Shown: piece by piece, positions 16,916 through 27,470 of the stretch
How the letters are laid out: every line of letters begins with the position of its first letter
Position numbering within the stretch: position 1 is the stretch's first letter
NCBI RefSeq assembly: GCF_000164135.1
Contig: NZ_GG770554.1
Coordinates: forward strand, 1,031,123-1,095,122
Origin: Mycobacterium parascrofulaceum ATCC BAA-614
GTDB lineage: Bacteria > Actinomycetota > Actinomycetes > Mycobacteriales > Mycobacteriaceae
Length of the DNA: 64,000 nt
Direction of reading: 5' to 3'
Notes under the pieces: model-generated
Seen by the model: the letters and a program-made list of their open reading frames with translations, nothing else
The model's database searches: none
Told to the model about the DNA's origin: nothing
Translations under genes and position numbers: made by a program

Positions 16916-17638
16916 GTGCCCTCGGTTTCGCGACGCGACGTGCTCAAATTGGCGGCCGCGACCCCCGCTCTTCTCGGCCTGGGCTTCGCGGGCGCATCGT
17001 TGCGCCCGGCGCCGGCGTCGGCGTCGCTCGGCACGCTGCTGGACTACGCGGCCGGGGTGATCCCCGCGAGCCAGATCAGGGCCGCGGGTGCCGTGGGCTC
17101 GATCAGGTATGTGTCCGACCGGCGCCCCGGCGGCAATTGGATGCTGGGCAAGCCGATCCAGATCGCCGAGGCGCGTGACCTCAACAGCAATGGACTGAAG
17201 ATCGTTTCCTGCTACCAGTACGGCAAGGGCAACACCGCCGACTGGCTCGGCGGAGCCAACGCCGGGTTGCAGCACGCGCAGCGCGGGATGCAGCTGCACG
17301 CCGCGGCGGGCGGACCCGCCGGCGCCCCGATCTACGCCTCGATCGACGACGATCCCTCGTATGAGCAGTACAAGCAGCTGATTGCGCCATACCTGAGGTC
17401 CTGGGAGTCGGTGATCGGACATCAGCGCACAGGTGTGTACGCCAACTCCAAGACCATCGACTGGGCCTTGCACGACGGTTTGGGCTCCTATTTCTGGCAG
17501 CACAACTGGGGCTCGCCGAAGGGATACGCCCATCCGGCGGCCCATCTGCACCAGGTCGAGATCGACAAACGCAGCGTCGGCGGGGTCGGCGTGGACGTCA
17601 ACGAAATCCTCAAGCCGCAATTCGGTCAGTGGGCCTAG
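16916..17638 (+). CDS. Tat-exported DUF1906 glycoside-hydrolase-like protein (Rv2525c homologue)
   Basis: 240 aa from GTG at 16916. The N-terminus has a twin-arginine signal (SRRDVLKLA, then a hydrophobic ALLGLGFAGASL and an ASA cleavage region near residue 36). The mature part fits DUF1906, with a TIM-barrel related to GH25 lysozyme-like folds: IRYVSDRRPGG, IVSCYQYG, IYASIDDDPS, TGVYANSKTIDWAL and a final VGVDVNEIL. The M. tuberculosis orthologue is a known Tat substrate just upstream of fas, linked to cell-wall homeostasis. Catalytic activity is not proven for the family. The gene lies upstream of fas on the same strand, with 528 bp between them. Confidence 0.93.
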   Translation: MPSVSRRDVLKLAAATPALLGLGFAGASLRPAPASASLGTLLDYAAGVIPASQIRAAGAVGSIRYVSDRRPGGNWMLGKPIQIAEARDLNSNGLKIVSCYQYGKGNTADWLGGANAGLQHAQRGMQLHAAAGGPAGAPIYASIDDDPSYEQYKQLIAPYLRSWESVIGHQRTGVYANSKTIDWALHDGLGSYFWQHNWGSPKGYAHPAAHLHQVEIDKRSVGGVGVDVNEILKPQFGQWA

Positions 17639-18166
17639 CCCGCCGGCTCGCGAAACGGCGGCCGGACGGCCGCGACTCTTAGAGATCCCAGCAAACACTC
17701 GTTCGCTGATTTGCGCGCCAGGTGGGCGTGAAGCTCCCGCGCCGGACGCGGCGAAAACCCAGCCGGCACCGCTTCACGGCTCGAAATTTTTACATAACGA
17801 TTACATAACAAAACTGCTTTGATCTGCGCAGTTATAGCTACTCGACCGTAACCACCTACATGCAGCGGGTTTGTTCGCCGCGCCCGCGCCGCCGATGAAA
17901 GGCGGTGTTACCCACGACACGGTTACCCATGCGTAGAACTCATCAGTAACCGATCACCACGCCAAACGGGGGTCGATCCTTATGACACTCTTAGTGCAGC
18001 CGATGCAGTCCGCCGCGCCGCTCAACCCCACTCGGGCGGCTCGTCGAGAACACACCGGCGAGCAGTTTCCCGGCTTTGATTCGACGCGGAATCGCCGAGC
18101 CCGCCCGCCGGTGGTGACCGGCCGAACGAACCGATACATAAAGACGCATACAGGGAGACATAGAGA
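17639..18166 (+). promoter_or_regulatory. Long fas upstream region with phased repeats and GTTAC motifs
   Basis: The 528-bp gap upstream of fas has no confident gene but is rich in signals. TTACATAAC occurs twice (17790-17798 and 17801-17809) at 11-bp spacing in an AT-rich patch. GTTACCCA is repeated at 17907-17914 and 17922-17929. GGTTAC (17921-17926) and GTAACC (17946-17951) form an inverted repeat, and another GTAACC lies at 17848-17853. In M. tuberculosis the TetR-type activator FasR binds the fas promoter, so one of these is a candidate FasR site; this is inference. A frame of 62 codons (17982-18170) ends in a GTGA overlap with the fas start but has weak codon bias. Confidence 0.55.
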
Positions 18167-21100
18167 GTGACGATCCACGAGAGGCACGACTGGAATCCCC
18201 CAGCGAAGCGCGGGGAATCGTCCGCCGATCGCGATGGAAACGGCCCCCACGCGGCGGCCGGGGAGACCCACGCTCTCGTCGACCGTCTGACGGCCGGCGA
18301 GCCGTACGCCGTCGCGTTCGGCGGGCAGGGCAGTGCCTGGCTGGAAACCCTCGAGGAACTGGTCTCGTCGGCCGGCATCGAATCCGACCTGGCAACGCTG
18401 GTCGGTGAGGTCGAGCTGCTGCTCGAACCGGTGGCCAGGGAGCTGGTGGTGGTCCGCCCGATCGGTTTCGAGCCGCTCGCCTGGGTGCGGGCGCTGGCGG
18501 CCGAGGACCCGGTCCCGTCGGACAAGCACCTGACCTCGGCCGCGGTGTCCATTCCCGGCGTGCTGCTCACCCAGATCGCGGCCGTGCGGGCGCTGGCGCG
18601 CCAGGGCATGGACCTGGGCGCCACCCCGCCCGTGGCGGTCGCCGGCCACTCGCAAGGGGTGCTGGCCGTCGAGGCGCTCAAGGCCGCCGGCGCCCGCGAC
18701 GCCGAACTGCTGGCGATGGCCCAGCTGATCGGCGCGGCCGGGACGCTGGTGGCCCGCCGGCGCGGGATCTCCGTGCTCGGCGACCGGCCGCCGATGGTGT
18801 CGGTGACCAACGCCGACCCCGAACGCATCAGCCGGCTCCTCGACGAGTTCGCGCAGGATGTCCGCACCGTGCTGCCCCCGGTGCTGTCGATCCGCAACGG
18901 CCGGCGCTCGGTCGTCATCACCGGTACACCCGAACAGCTGTCCCGGTTCGAGCTCTACTGCCAGCAGATCTCGGAGAAGGAAGAGGCCGACCGCAAGAAC
19001 AAACTCCGCGGTGGCGACGTCTTCGCACCCGTCTTCGATCCGGTCCAGGTGGAGGTCGGCTTCCACACGCCCCGGCTGGCCGACGGCATCGACATCGTCG
19101 GCGGCTGGGCCGGGAAGGTCGGCCTCGACGTCGCGCTGGCCCGCGAGCTGACCGAAGCCATCCTGGTGCGACGCGTCGACTGGGTCGAGGAGATCAGCAG
19201 CGTGCACGCGTCCGGTGCGCGCTGGATCCTCGACCTGGGCCCCGGCGACATCCTGACCCGGCTGACCGCCCCGGTGATCCGCGGCCTGGGCATCGGCATC
19301 GTGCCCGCGGCGACCCGCGGCGGGCAGCGCAACCTGTTCACCGTCGGCGCCGTCCCGGAGGTGGCGCGGGCGTGGTCGACCTACGCGCCGACCGTCGTGC
19401 GCCTGCCCGACGGCAGGGTCAAGCTGTCGACGAAGTTCACCCGGTTGACCGGCCGCTCGCCGATCCTGCTCGCGGGCATGACGCCGACCACCGTCGACGC
19501 CAAGATCGTCGCCGCTGCGGCCAACGCGGGGCACTGGGCCGAGCTGGCCGGCGGCGGACAGGTCACCGAGGAGATCTTCGCCGGCCGCATCGAGGAGCTC
19601 GCCACGCTGCTCGAACCCGGCCGCACCTATCAGTTCAACGCCCTTTTCCTCGACCCGTATCTGTGGAAGCTGCAGGTCGGCGGCAAGCGGTTGGTGCAGA
19701 AGGCGCGCCAGTCAGGCGCGGCGATCGACGGCCTGGTGATCAGCGCCGGCATCCCCGACCTGGAGGACGCCGTCGACCTGATCGAGGAACTGGGCGACGT
19801 CGGTATCAGCCACGTCGTGTTCAAGCCCGGCACGGTCGAGCAGATCCGTTCGGTGATCCGCATCGCGACCGAGGTGCCCACCAAGCCGGTCATCATGCAC
19901 ATCGAGGGCGGCCGCGCCGGCGGCCACCACTCGTGGGAAGACCTCGACGACCTGCTGCTGGCAACGTATTCGGAGTTGCGCTCGCGGCCCAACATCACCG
20001 TCTGCGTCGGCGGTGGCATCGGGACGCCCGAGCGGGCCGCCGAGTACCTGTCCGGTCGCTGGGCGCGGGCGTACGGCTTCCCGCTGATGCCGATCGACGG
20101 CATCCTCGTGGGCACCGCGGCGATGGCGACCAAGGAGGCCACCACCTCGCCGTCGGTCAAGCGGATGCTGGTCGAGACGCAGGGCACCGACCAGTGGGTC
20201 GGCGCAGGAAAAGCCGTGAACGGCATGGCATCCAGCCGCAGCCAGCTCGGCGCCGACATCCACGAGATCGACAACAGCGCCTCGCGCTGCGGGCGGCTGC
20301 TCGACGAGGTCGCCGGTGATGCGGAAGCCGTCGCCGAGCGGCGCGACGAGATCATCGCCGCGATGGCCAACACCGCCAAGCCGTACTTCGGCGACGTCGC
20401 CGACATGACCTACCTGCAATGGCTGCAGCGCTACGTCGAGCTCACCATCGGCGACGGCAACTCCACCGCAGACACCGCCGCACCGGGCAGCCCGTGGCTG
20501 GCCGACACCTGGCGCGACCGGTTCCAGCAGATGCTACAGCGCGCCGAAGCACGTTTGCACCCAAGGGATTTCGGTCCGATCGAGACACTGTTCGACGACT
20601 CCGCCCTGCTGGAGGACCCCGAGCGGGCCATCGCGGCGCTGATCGCGCGGTACCCGGACGCGGAGACGGTGCAGCTGCACCCGGCCGACGTCCCGTTCTT
20701 CGTCACGCTGTGCAAGACGCTGGGCAAGCCGGTCAACTTCGTCCCGGTCATCGACAAGGACGTGCGCCGCTGGTGGCGCAGCGACTCGCTGTGGCAGGCG
20801 CACGATGCCCGCTACGACGCCGACCAGGTGTGCATCATCCCGGGTACCGCGGCCGTCGCCGGCATCACCCGGATGGACGAGCCCGTCGGTGAACTGCTGG
20901 ACCGGTTCGAGCAGGCCGCCGTCGACGAGGTGCTGTCGTCCAACGGTCAGCCGCGGGACGTGGCGGCGCGCCGGCTGGGTCGCGCCGACGTGACCGGACC
21001 GCTGGCCGTCGTGCTCGACGCCCCCGACGTGCAGTGGGCCGGCCGCACCGCGAAAAACCCGGTCCACCGCATCGCCGACCCCGCGGACTGGCTCGTGCAC

Positions 21101-24100
21101 GACGGCTCCGACGGCCCCCAAAGCCGCCGCGCCACGCACTCGTTCACCGGCGCGCGGCTGGAAGTCGACGGCGACCGGGTGGTGTTGAGCGTTCCGGTGT
21201 CGGCAACGTGGATCGACATCCCGTTCACCCTGCCCCCCAACACCATTGACGGCGGCACACCGGTGGTGTCCACCGAAGACGCCGCCACCGCCATGCGTGC
21301 GGTGCTGGCGATCGCCGCCGGAGTGGATGGGCCGGACTCGCTGCCCGCGGTGGTCGACGGGACCGCCAACGTGACGGTGCACTGGGATCCGGAGCGGGTG
21401 GCCGACCACACCGGTGTCACGGCCACCTTCGGCGAGCCGCTGGCGCCGGGACTCACCACCGTGCCCGACGCGCTCGTCGGCCTGTGCTGGCCGGCCGTGT
21501 TCGCGGCGATCGGCTCGGCGGTCACCGACACCGGCGTCCCGGTCGTCGAGGGTCTGCTGAGCCTCGTGCACCTCGACCACGCCGCCCGCGTCGTCGGCGT
21601 GCTGCCGAAAGTTCCGGCCGAATTGGCGGTCACGGCAACGGCTTCGCCGGCGATCGACACGGATTTGGGCCGCGTCGTGCGGGTGTCGGTGACGATCGCC
21701 GACGCCGACGGCGCGACGCTCGCCAGCCTCGATGAGCGGTTCGCGATTCTCGGTCGCACCGGCACGGCCGAGCTCGCCGATCCGGTGCGGGCCGGCGGTG
21801 CCGTCTCGGAGAACGCGACCGACACCCCGCGCCGGCGCCGCCGCGACGTCCGGCTGACCGCACCGGTCGACATGCGGCCGTTCGCCGTGGTGTCCGGCGA
21901 CCACAACCCGATCCACACCGACCGGGCCGCCGCGCTGCTGGCCGGCCTCGAATCGCCCATCGTGCACGGGATGTGGTTGTCGGCCGCCGCGCAGCACGCG
22001 GTGACCGCCACCGACGGACAGGCGCGGCCCCCGGCCCGGCTGGTCGGTTGGACCGCCCGGTTCCTGGGCATGGTGCGTCCCGGCGACGAGGTCGACTTCC
22101 GCGTCGAGCGCGTCGGAATCGACCAGGGCGCAGAGGTTTTGGAGGTCGCCGCCCGCATCGGGTCCGATCTGGTGATGTCGGCGACGGCGCGCCTGGCCGC
22201 CCCGCACACGGTGTACGCGTTCCCCGGGCAGGGAATCCAGCACAAGGGCATGGGCATGGACGTCCGCGCCCGGTCCAAGGCCGCCCGCAAGGTGTGGGAC
22301 AAGGCGGACAAGTTCACCCGCGAGACGCTGGGCTTCTCGGTGCTGCACGTGGTGCGCGACAACCCGACCAGCATCATCGCCAGCGGCGTGCACTACAACC
22401 ACCCCGAGGGTGTGCTGTACCTGACGCAGTTCACCCAGGTCGCCATGGCGACGGTGGCGGCGGCGCAGGTCGCCGAGATGCGTGAGCAGGGCGCGTTCGT
22501 CGAGGGCGCCATCGCCTGCGGCCACTCCGTCGGGGAGTACACCGCGCTGGCCTGCGTCACCGGAATCTACGAGTTGGAAGCGTTGCTGGAGACGGTGTTC
22601 CACCGCGGCTCCAAGATGCACGACATCGTGCCGCGCGACGAGCTGGGCCGCTCCAACTACCGGCTGGCGGCCATCCGGCCGTCGCAGATCGACCTGCCGG
22701 ACGACGAGGTCCCCGGATTTGTGGCCGAAATCGCCGAGCGCACCGGTGAATTCCTGGAGATCGTGAACTTCAACCTGCGCGGTTCGCAGTACGCGATCGC
22801 CGGCACGGTCCGCGGCCTGGAAGAGCTGGAAGCCGAGGTGGAGCGCCGCCGCGAACTCACCGGCGGCAAGCGCTCGTTCATCCTGGTGCCCGGCATCGAC
22901 GTGCCGTTCCACTCGCGGGTGCTGCGCGTGGGGGTGGCCGAATTCCGCCGCTCGCTGGAGCGCGTCATGCCGCGCGACAAGAATCCCGACGTCATCATCG
23001 GGCGCTACATCCCCAACCTGGTGCCGCGCCCGTTCACCCTGGACCGTGACTTCATCCAGGAGATCCGTGACCTGGTGCCCGCCGAGCCGCTCGATGCGAT
23101 CCTGGCCGACTACGACACCTGGCTCGCCGAGCGCCGCAACGAGATGGCGCGCATCGTCCTGATCGAGCTGCTGGCGTGGCAGTTCGCCAGCCCGGTGCGC
23201 TGGATCGAAACCCAGGACCTGCTGTTCACCGAAGAGGCCGCGGGCGGTCTGGGGGTGGAGCGGTTCGTCGAGATCGGCGTGAAGTCGGCACCGACCGTCG
23301 CCGGGCTGGCCACCAACACCCTCAAGCTGCCCGAATACGCCCACAGCACAGTCGAAGTGCTCAACGCCGAGCGCGACGCGGCGGTGCTGTTCGCCACCGA
23401 CACCGATCCGGAGCCGGAGCCCGAAGAGGTCGCGGACGAGCCGGCCGCACCGCAGGGTGCCGCCGCGCTGGAGGCCGCACCGGCGCCCGCGCCGTCGGCC
23501 GCTCCGTCGACCGGACCCCGCCCCGACGACATCGGGTTCGACGCCGCCGACGCCACCTTGGCCCTGATCGCGCTGTCGGCCAAGATGCGCATCGACCAGA
23601 TCGAGGAACTGGACTCCATCGAGTCCATCACCGACGGCGCCTCGTCGCGGCGCAACCAGTTGCTGGTGGACCTCGGTTCGGAGTTGAACCTGGGCGCCAT
23701 CGACGGCGCGGCCGAGGCCGACCTGGCCGGGTTGCGGTCGCAGGTGACCAAGCTGGCGCGCACCTACAAGCCGTTCGGCCCAGTGCTTTCCGACGCGATC
23801 AACGACCAGCTGCGCACGGTGCTGGGGCCGTCGGGCAAGCGGCCCGGCGCGATCGCCGAGCGGGTCAAGAAGACGTGGGAGCTGGGCGACGGCTGGGCCA
23901 AGCACGTCACGGTCGAGGTGGCGCTGGGTACCCGCGAGGGCACCAGCGTGCGCGGCGGCGCCATGGGCCACCTGCACGAGGGTGCCCTGGCCGACGCCGC
24001 CTCGGTCGACAAGGTCATCGACGCCGCCGTCACGTCCGTCGCGGCGCGCCGGGGCATCGCGGTGGCGCTGCCGTCGTCGGGCGGCGGTGGCGGCGCGACC

Positions 24101-27100
24101 GTCGACGCGGCCGCGCTCAGCGAATTCACCGACCAGATCACCGGCCGCGACGGCGTGCTCGCGTCGGCGGCGCGCCTGATCCTGAACCAGTTGGGACACG
24201 ACGACCCGGTCAGCGCGGCGCCGGCCGCCACCGACGCCGAGCTCATCGACCTGGTCACCGCCGAACTCGGCGCGGACTGGCCGCGTTTGGTGGCGCCCGT
24301 CTTCGATGCCAAGAAGGCCGTCGTGTTCGACGACCGCTGGGCCAGCGCCCGCGAGGACCTGGTCAAGCTGTGGCTGACCGACGAGGGTGACATCGACGCC
24401 CGGTGGACGAGCCTGTCCGAAAGGTTCGAGGGCGCGGGCCATGTCGTCGCCACGCAGGCCACCTGGTGGCAGGGCAGGGCACTGGCCGCGGGTCGCCAGA
24501 TTCACGCGTCGCTCTACGGCCGCATCGCCGCCGGCGCCGAGAACCCCGACCCCGGCCACTACAGCAACGAAGTCGCCGTGGTGACGGGCGCGTCGAAGGG
24601 TTCGATCGCGGCGTCGGTGGTCGCGCGCCTGCTCGACGGCGGGGCCACCGTCATCGCCACGACGTCGAGGCTCGACGACGAGCGGCTGGCGTTCTACCGC
24701 GGGCTGTATCGGGACCACGCCCGGTACGGCGCGGCGCTCTGGGTGGTCGCCGCCAACATGGCGTCCTACTCCGACATCGACGCATTGAGCGAATGGATCG
24801 GTACCGAGCAGACCGAAAGCCTTGGGCCGCAATCCATTCACATCAAAGACGCGCAGACGCCCACGCTGCTGTTCCCGTTCGCGGCGCCCCGCGTCGCCGG
24901 CGACCTGTCGGAGGCCGGTTCGCGCTCCGAGATGGAGATGAAGGTGCTGCTCTGGGCGGTGCAGCGGTTGATCGGCGGGCTGTCGAAGATCGGCGCCGAG
25001 CGCGACATCGCCTCCCGGCTGCACGTGGTGTTGCCCGGCTCACCCAACCGCGGAATGTTCGGCGGCGACGGTGCGTACGGTGAGGCCAAGTCGGCGCTCG
25101 ACGCGTTGGTGAGCCGTTGGCATGCCGAATCCTCCTGGGCCGCCCGGGTCAGCCTGGCGCACGCGCTGATCGGCTGGACCCGCGGCACCGGGCTGATGGG
25201 CCACAACGACGCCATCGTCGACGCCGTCGAGGAGGCCGGTGTCACCACCTACTCCACCGACGAGATGGCGGCCATGCTGCTGGGCCTCTGCGACGTCGAG
25301 TCCAAGGTCGCGGCGGCGAGCACGCCGATCAAGGCGGACCTGACCGGCGGCCTCGCCGAGGCCAACCTCGACATGGCCGAACTGGCCGCCAAGGCGCGCG
25401 AGCAAGCCACTTCGGGCGAGCACGCCACGGAAGACGTTGCGGCCGAGGGCACCATCGCCGCGCTGCCGTCGCCCCCGCGCCCCGTCACCCCGGCGCCGCC
25501 GCCGGAATGGGACGACCTGGACGTCGACCCGGCCGACCTGGTGGTCATCGTCGGTGGCGCCGAGATCGGGCCGTACGGCTCCTCGCGCACCCGGTTCGAG
25601 ATGGAGGTCGACAACGAACTGTCGGCGGCGGGTGTCCTCGAGCTGGCCTGGACCACGGGACTGATCCGGTGGGAGGACGCCCCCCACCCGGGTTGGTACG
25701 ACACGGAATCCGGTGACCTGGTCGACGAGACCGAGCTGGTCGAGCGCTACCACGACACGGTGGTGGAGCGGGTCGGCATCCGCGAGTTCGTCGACGACGG
25801 CGCCATCGATCCCGATCACGCGTCGCCGCTGCTGGTGTCGGTGTTCCTGGACAAGGACTTCACCTTCGTCGTCTCGTCGGAGGCCGACGCCCGCGGGTTC
25901 GTCGAATTCGACCCCGAGCACACGGTGATCCGACCGGTCCCCGATTCGAGCGATTGGCAAGTCACGCGCAAGGCGGGCACCGAGATCCGGGTGCCGCGCA
26001 AGACGAAGCTGTCGCGGGTCGTCGGCGCGCAGATCCCCACCGGGTTCGATCCGACCGTGTACGGCATCAGCCAGGACATGGCCAGCTCCACCGACCGGGT
26101 GGCGCTGTGGAACATCGTCGCGACCGTCGACGCGTTCCTGTCATCGGGATTCACCCCGACCGAACTGATGCGCTGGGTGCACCCGGGCCTGGTGGCCAGC
26201 ACGCAGGGCACCGGCATGGGCGGGATGACGTCGATGCAGACGATGTATCACGGCAACCTGCTGGGCCGCAGCAAGCCGAACGACATCCTGCAGGAAGTGC
26301 TGCCGAATGTGGTTGCCGCCCACGTCATTCAGAGCTACGTGGGCAGCTACGGCGCGATGATCCACCCGGTCGGCGCCTGCGCGACCGCGGCGGTGTCGGT
26401 CGAGGAGGGCGTCGACAAGATCCGCCTCGGCAAGGCCGAACTGGTGGTGGCCGGCGGATTCGACGACCTGACGCTGGAAGCCATCATCGGCTTCGGTGAC
26501 ATGGCGGCCACGGCCGACACGTCCATGATGCGGGGCCGCGGCATCCACGACTCGAAGTTCTCCCGGCCCAACGACCGGCGCCGGCTCGGCTTCGTCGAGG
26601 CGCAGGGCGGCGGCACCATCCTGCTCGCGCGCGGCGACCTGGCGCTCAAGATGGGCCTGCCGGTCCTCGCCGTGGTGGCCTACGCGCAGTCGTTCGCCGA
26701 CGGGGTGCACTCCTCGATCCCGGCCCCCGGGCTGGGCGCGCTGGGCGCCGGGCGTGGCGGCAAGGACTCGGCGTTGGCGCGTTCGCTGGCCAAGCTGGGT
26801 GTCGGCGCCGACGACATCGCCGTCATCTCCAAGCACGACACCTCCACGCTGGCCAACGACCCCAACGAGACCGAGCTGCACGAGCGGCTGGCGGACTCGT
26901 TGGGCCGCTCCGAGGGCGCCCCGCTGTTCGTGGTGTCGCAGAAGAGCCTGACCGGGCACGCCAAGGGCGGCGCGGCCGTCTTCCAGATGATGGGCCTGTG
27001 CCAGATGCTGCGGGACGGCGTGATCCCGCCCAACCGCAGCCTCGACTGCGTCGACGACGAACTGGCCTCCTCGGCGCACTTCGTGTGGGTGCGTGAGACG

Positions 27101-27439
27101 CTGCGCCTGGGCGAGAAGTTCCCGCTCAAGGCCGGCATGCTGACCAGCCTCGGGTTCGGCCACGTGTCCGGGCTGGTGGCGCTGGTGCACCCGCAGGCGT
27201 TCATCGCCGCGCTGGACGCCGAGCAGCGCGCGGACTACCGGCAGCGCGCGGAGGCCCGGCTGCTGGCCGGTCAGCGCCGGTTGGTGTCGGCCATCGCCGG
27301 CGGCGCGCCGATGTACGAGCGGCCATCGGACCGCCGCTTCGACCACGACGCGCCGGAGAAGCGCCAGGAGGCGGCGATGCTGCTGAACCCGGCGTCGCGG
27401 CTGGGTGAGGGCGAGGCCTACGAGGTCTCGGCCGGATGA
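18167..27439 (+). CDS. fas: Type I fatty acid synthase
   Basis: 3,090 aa, GTG start, close to the 3,069 aa of M. tuberculosis Fas (MTIHE start shared). One chain carries all activities that make C16/C18 and C24-C26 acyl-CoAs, feeding phospholipids and mycolate alpha chains. Domains in order: acetyltransferase (GHSQG, Ser162); enoyl reductase FMN barrel (LLAGMTPTTVDAKI from about 440); dehydratase hotdog (DHNPIHTD near 1245); malonyl/palmitoyl transferase (GHSVG, Ser1454); ACP with the probable phosphopantetheine serine at 1826 in DGASSRRNQLL after an Ala/Pro-rich linker; ketoreductase (TGASKGSIAAS near 2140); ketosynthase (GACATAAVS, Cys2738, with GHAKGGA later). Unlike yeast Fas, the phosphopantetheinyl transferase is separate: acpS follows 31 bp downstream. 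Confidence 0.99.
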   Translation: MTIHERHDWNPPAKRGESSADRDGNGPHAAAGETHALVDRLTAGEPYAVAFGGQGSAWLETLEELVSSAGIESDLATLVGEVELLLEPVARELVVVRPIGFEPLAWVRALAAEDPVPSDKHLTSAAVSIPGVLLTQIAAVRALARQGMDLGATPPVAVAGHSQGVLAVEALKAAGARDAELLAMAQLIGAAGTLVARRRGISVLGDRPPMVSVTNADPERISRLLDEFAQDVRTVLPPVLSIRNGRRSVVITGTPEQLSRFELYCQQISEKEEADRKNKLRGGDVFAPVFDPVQVEVGFHTPRLADGIDIVGGWAGKVGLDVALARELTEAILVRRVDWVEEISSVHASGARWILDLGPGDILTRLTAPVIRGLGIGIVPAATRGGQRNLFTVGAVPEVARAWSTYAPTVVRLPDGRVKLSTKFTRLTGRSPILLAGMTPTTVDAKIVAAAANAGHWAELAGGGQVTEEIFAGRIEELATLLEPGRTYQFNALFLDPYLWKLQVGGKRLVQKARQSGAAIDGLVISAGIPDLEDAVDLIEELGDVGISHVVFKPGTVEQIRSVIRIATEVPTKPVIMHIEGGRAGGHHSWEDLDDLLLATYSELRSRPNITVCVGGGIGTPERAAEYLSGRWARAYGFPLMPIDGILVGTAAMATKEATTSPSVKRMLVETQGTDQWVGAGKAVNGMASSRSQLGADIHEIDNSASRCGRLLDEVAGDAEAVAERRDEIIAAMANTAKPYFGDVADMTYLQWLQRYVELTIGDGNSTADTAAPGSPWLADTWRDRFQQMLQRAEARLHPRDFGPIETLFDDSALLEDPERAIAALIARYPDAETVQLHPADVPFFVTLCKTLGKPVNFVPVIDKDVRRWWRSDSLWQAHDARYDADQVCIIPGTAAVAGITRMDEPVGELLDRFEQAAVDEVLSSNGQPRDVAARRLGRADVTGPLAVVLDAPDVQWAGRTAKNPVHRIADPADWLVHDGSDGPQSRRATHSFTGARLEVDGDRVVLSVPVSATWIDIPFTLPPNTIDGGTPVVSTEDAATAMRAVLAIAAGVDGPDSLPAVVDGTANVTVHWDPERVADHTGVTATFGEPLAPGLTTVPDALVGLCWPAVFAAIGSAVTDTGVPVVEGLLSLVHLDHAARVVGVLPKVPAELAVTATASPAIDTDLGRVVRVSVTIADADGATLASLDERFAILGRTGTAELADPVRAGGAVSENATDTPRRRRRDVRLTAPVDMRPFAVVSGDHNPIHTDRAAALLAGLESPIVHGMWLSAAAQHAVTATDGQARPPARLVGWTARFLGMVRPGDEVDFRVERVGIDQGAEVLEVAARIGSDLVMSATARLAAPHTVYAFPGQGIQHKGMGMDVRARSKAARKVWDKADKFTRETLGFSVLHVVRDNPTSIIASGVHYNHPEGVLYLTQFTQVAMATVAAAQVAEMREQGAFVEGAIACGHSVGEYTALACVTGIYELEALLETVFHRGSKMHDIVPRDELGRSNYRLAAIRPSQIDLPDDEVPGFVAEIAERTGEFLEIVNFNLRGSQYAIAGTVRGLEELEAEVERRRELTGGKRSFILVPGIDVPFHSRVLRVGVAEFRRSLERVMPRDKNPDVIIGRYIPNLVPRPFTLDRDFIQEIRDLVPAEPLDAILADYDTWLAERRNEMARIVLIELLAWQFASPVRWIETQDLLFTEEAAGGLGVERFVEIGVKSAPTVAGLATNTLKLPEYAHSTVEVLNAERDAAVLFATDTDPEPEPEEVADEPAAPQGAAALEAAPAPAPSAAPSTGPRPDDIGFDAADATLALIALSAKMRIDQIEELDSIESITDGASSRRNQLLVDLGSELNLGAIDGAAEADLAGLRSQVTKLARTYKPFGPVLSDAINDQLRTVLGPSGKRPGAIAERVKKTWELGDGWAKHVTVEVALGTREGTSVRGGAMGHLHEGALADAASVDKVIDAAVTSVAARRGIAVALPSSGGGGGATVDAAALSEFTDQITGRDGVLASAARLILNQLGHDDPVSAAPAATDAELIDLVTAELGADWPRLVAPVFDAKKAVVFDDRWASAREDLVKLWLTDEGDIDARWTSLSERFEGAGHVVATQATWWQGRALAAGRQIHASLYGRIAAGAENPDPGHYSNEVAVVTGASKGSIAASVVARLLDGGATVIATTSRLDDERLAFYRGLYRDHARYGAALWVVAANMASYSDIDALSEWIGTEQTESLGPQSIHIKDAQTPTLLFPFAAPRVAGDLSEAGSRSEMEMKVLLWAVQRLIGGLSKIGAERDIASRLHVVLPGSPNRGMFGGDGAYGEAKSALDALVSRWHAESSWAARVSLAHALIGWTRGTGLMGHNDAIVDAVEEAGVTTYSTDEMAAMLLGLCDVESKVAAASTPIKADLTGGLAEANLDMAELAAKAREQATSGEHATEDVAAEGTIAALPSPPRPVTPAPPPEWDDLDVDPADLVVIVGGAEIGPYGSSRTRFEMEVDNELSAAGVLELAWTTGLIRWEDAPHPGWYDTESGDLVDETELVERYHDTVVERVGIREFVDDGAIDPDHASPLLVSVFLDKDFTFVVSSEADARGFVEFDPEHTVIRPVPDSSDWQVTRKAGTEIRVPRKTKLSRVVGAQIPTGFDPTVYGISQDMASSTDRVALWNIVATVDAFLSSGFTPTELMRWVHPGLVASTQGTGMGGMTSMQTMYHGNLLGRSKPNDILQEVLPNVVAAHVIQSYVGSYGAMIHPVGACATAAVSVEEGVDKIRLGKAELVVAGGFDDLTLEAIIGFGDMAATADTSMMRGRGIHDSKFSRPNDRRRLGFVEAQGGGTILLARGDLALKMGLPVLAVVAYAQSFADGVHSSIPAPGLGALGAGRGGKDSALARSLAKLGVGADDIAVISKHDTSTLANDPNETELHERLADSLGRSEGAPLFVVSQKSLTGHAKGGAAVFQMMGLCQMLRDGVIPPNRSLDCVDDELASSAHFVWVRETLRLGEKFPLKAGMLTSLGFGHVSGLVALVHPQAFIAALDAEQRADYRQRAEARLLAGQRRLVSAIAGGAPMYERPSDRRFDHDAPEKRQEAAMLLNPASRLGEGEAYEVSAG

Positions 27440-27470
27440 CCTCTTCGACCGTCCGTTAGCCTGGCCGTCC

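Noticed and set aside
15932..17698. 588-codon minus-strand frame across merR and the DUF1906 gene
   Set aside because: It is antisense to two genes with clear domains and has no recognisable protein features.
20534..25024. 1,496-codon open frame on the minus strand inside fas
   Set aside because: It is the mirror frame of a high-GC3 gene. The protein is His/Arg/Gly-rich with no domain, while the plus strand is a complete, motif-rich Fas.
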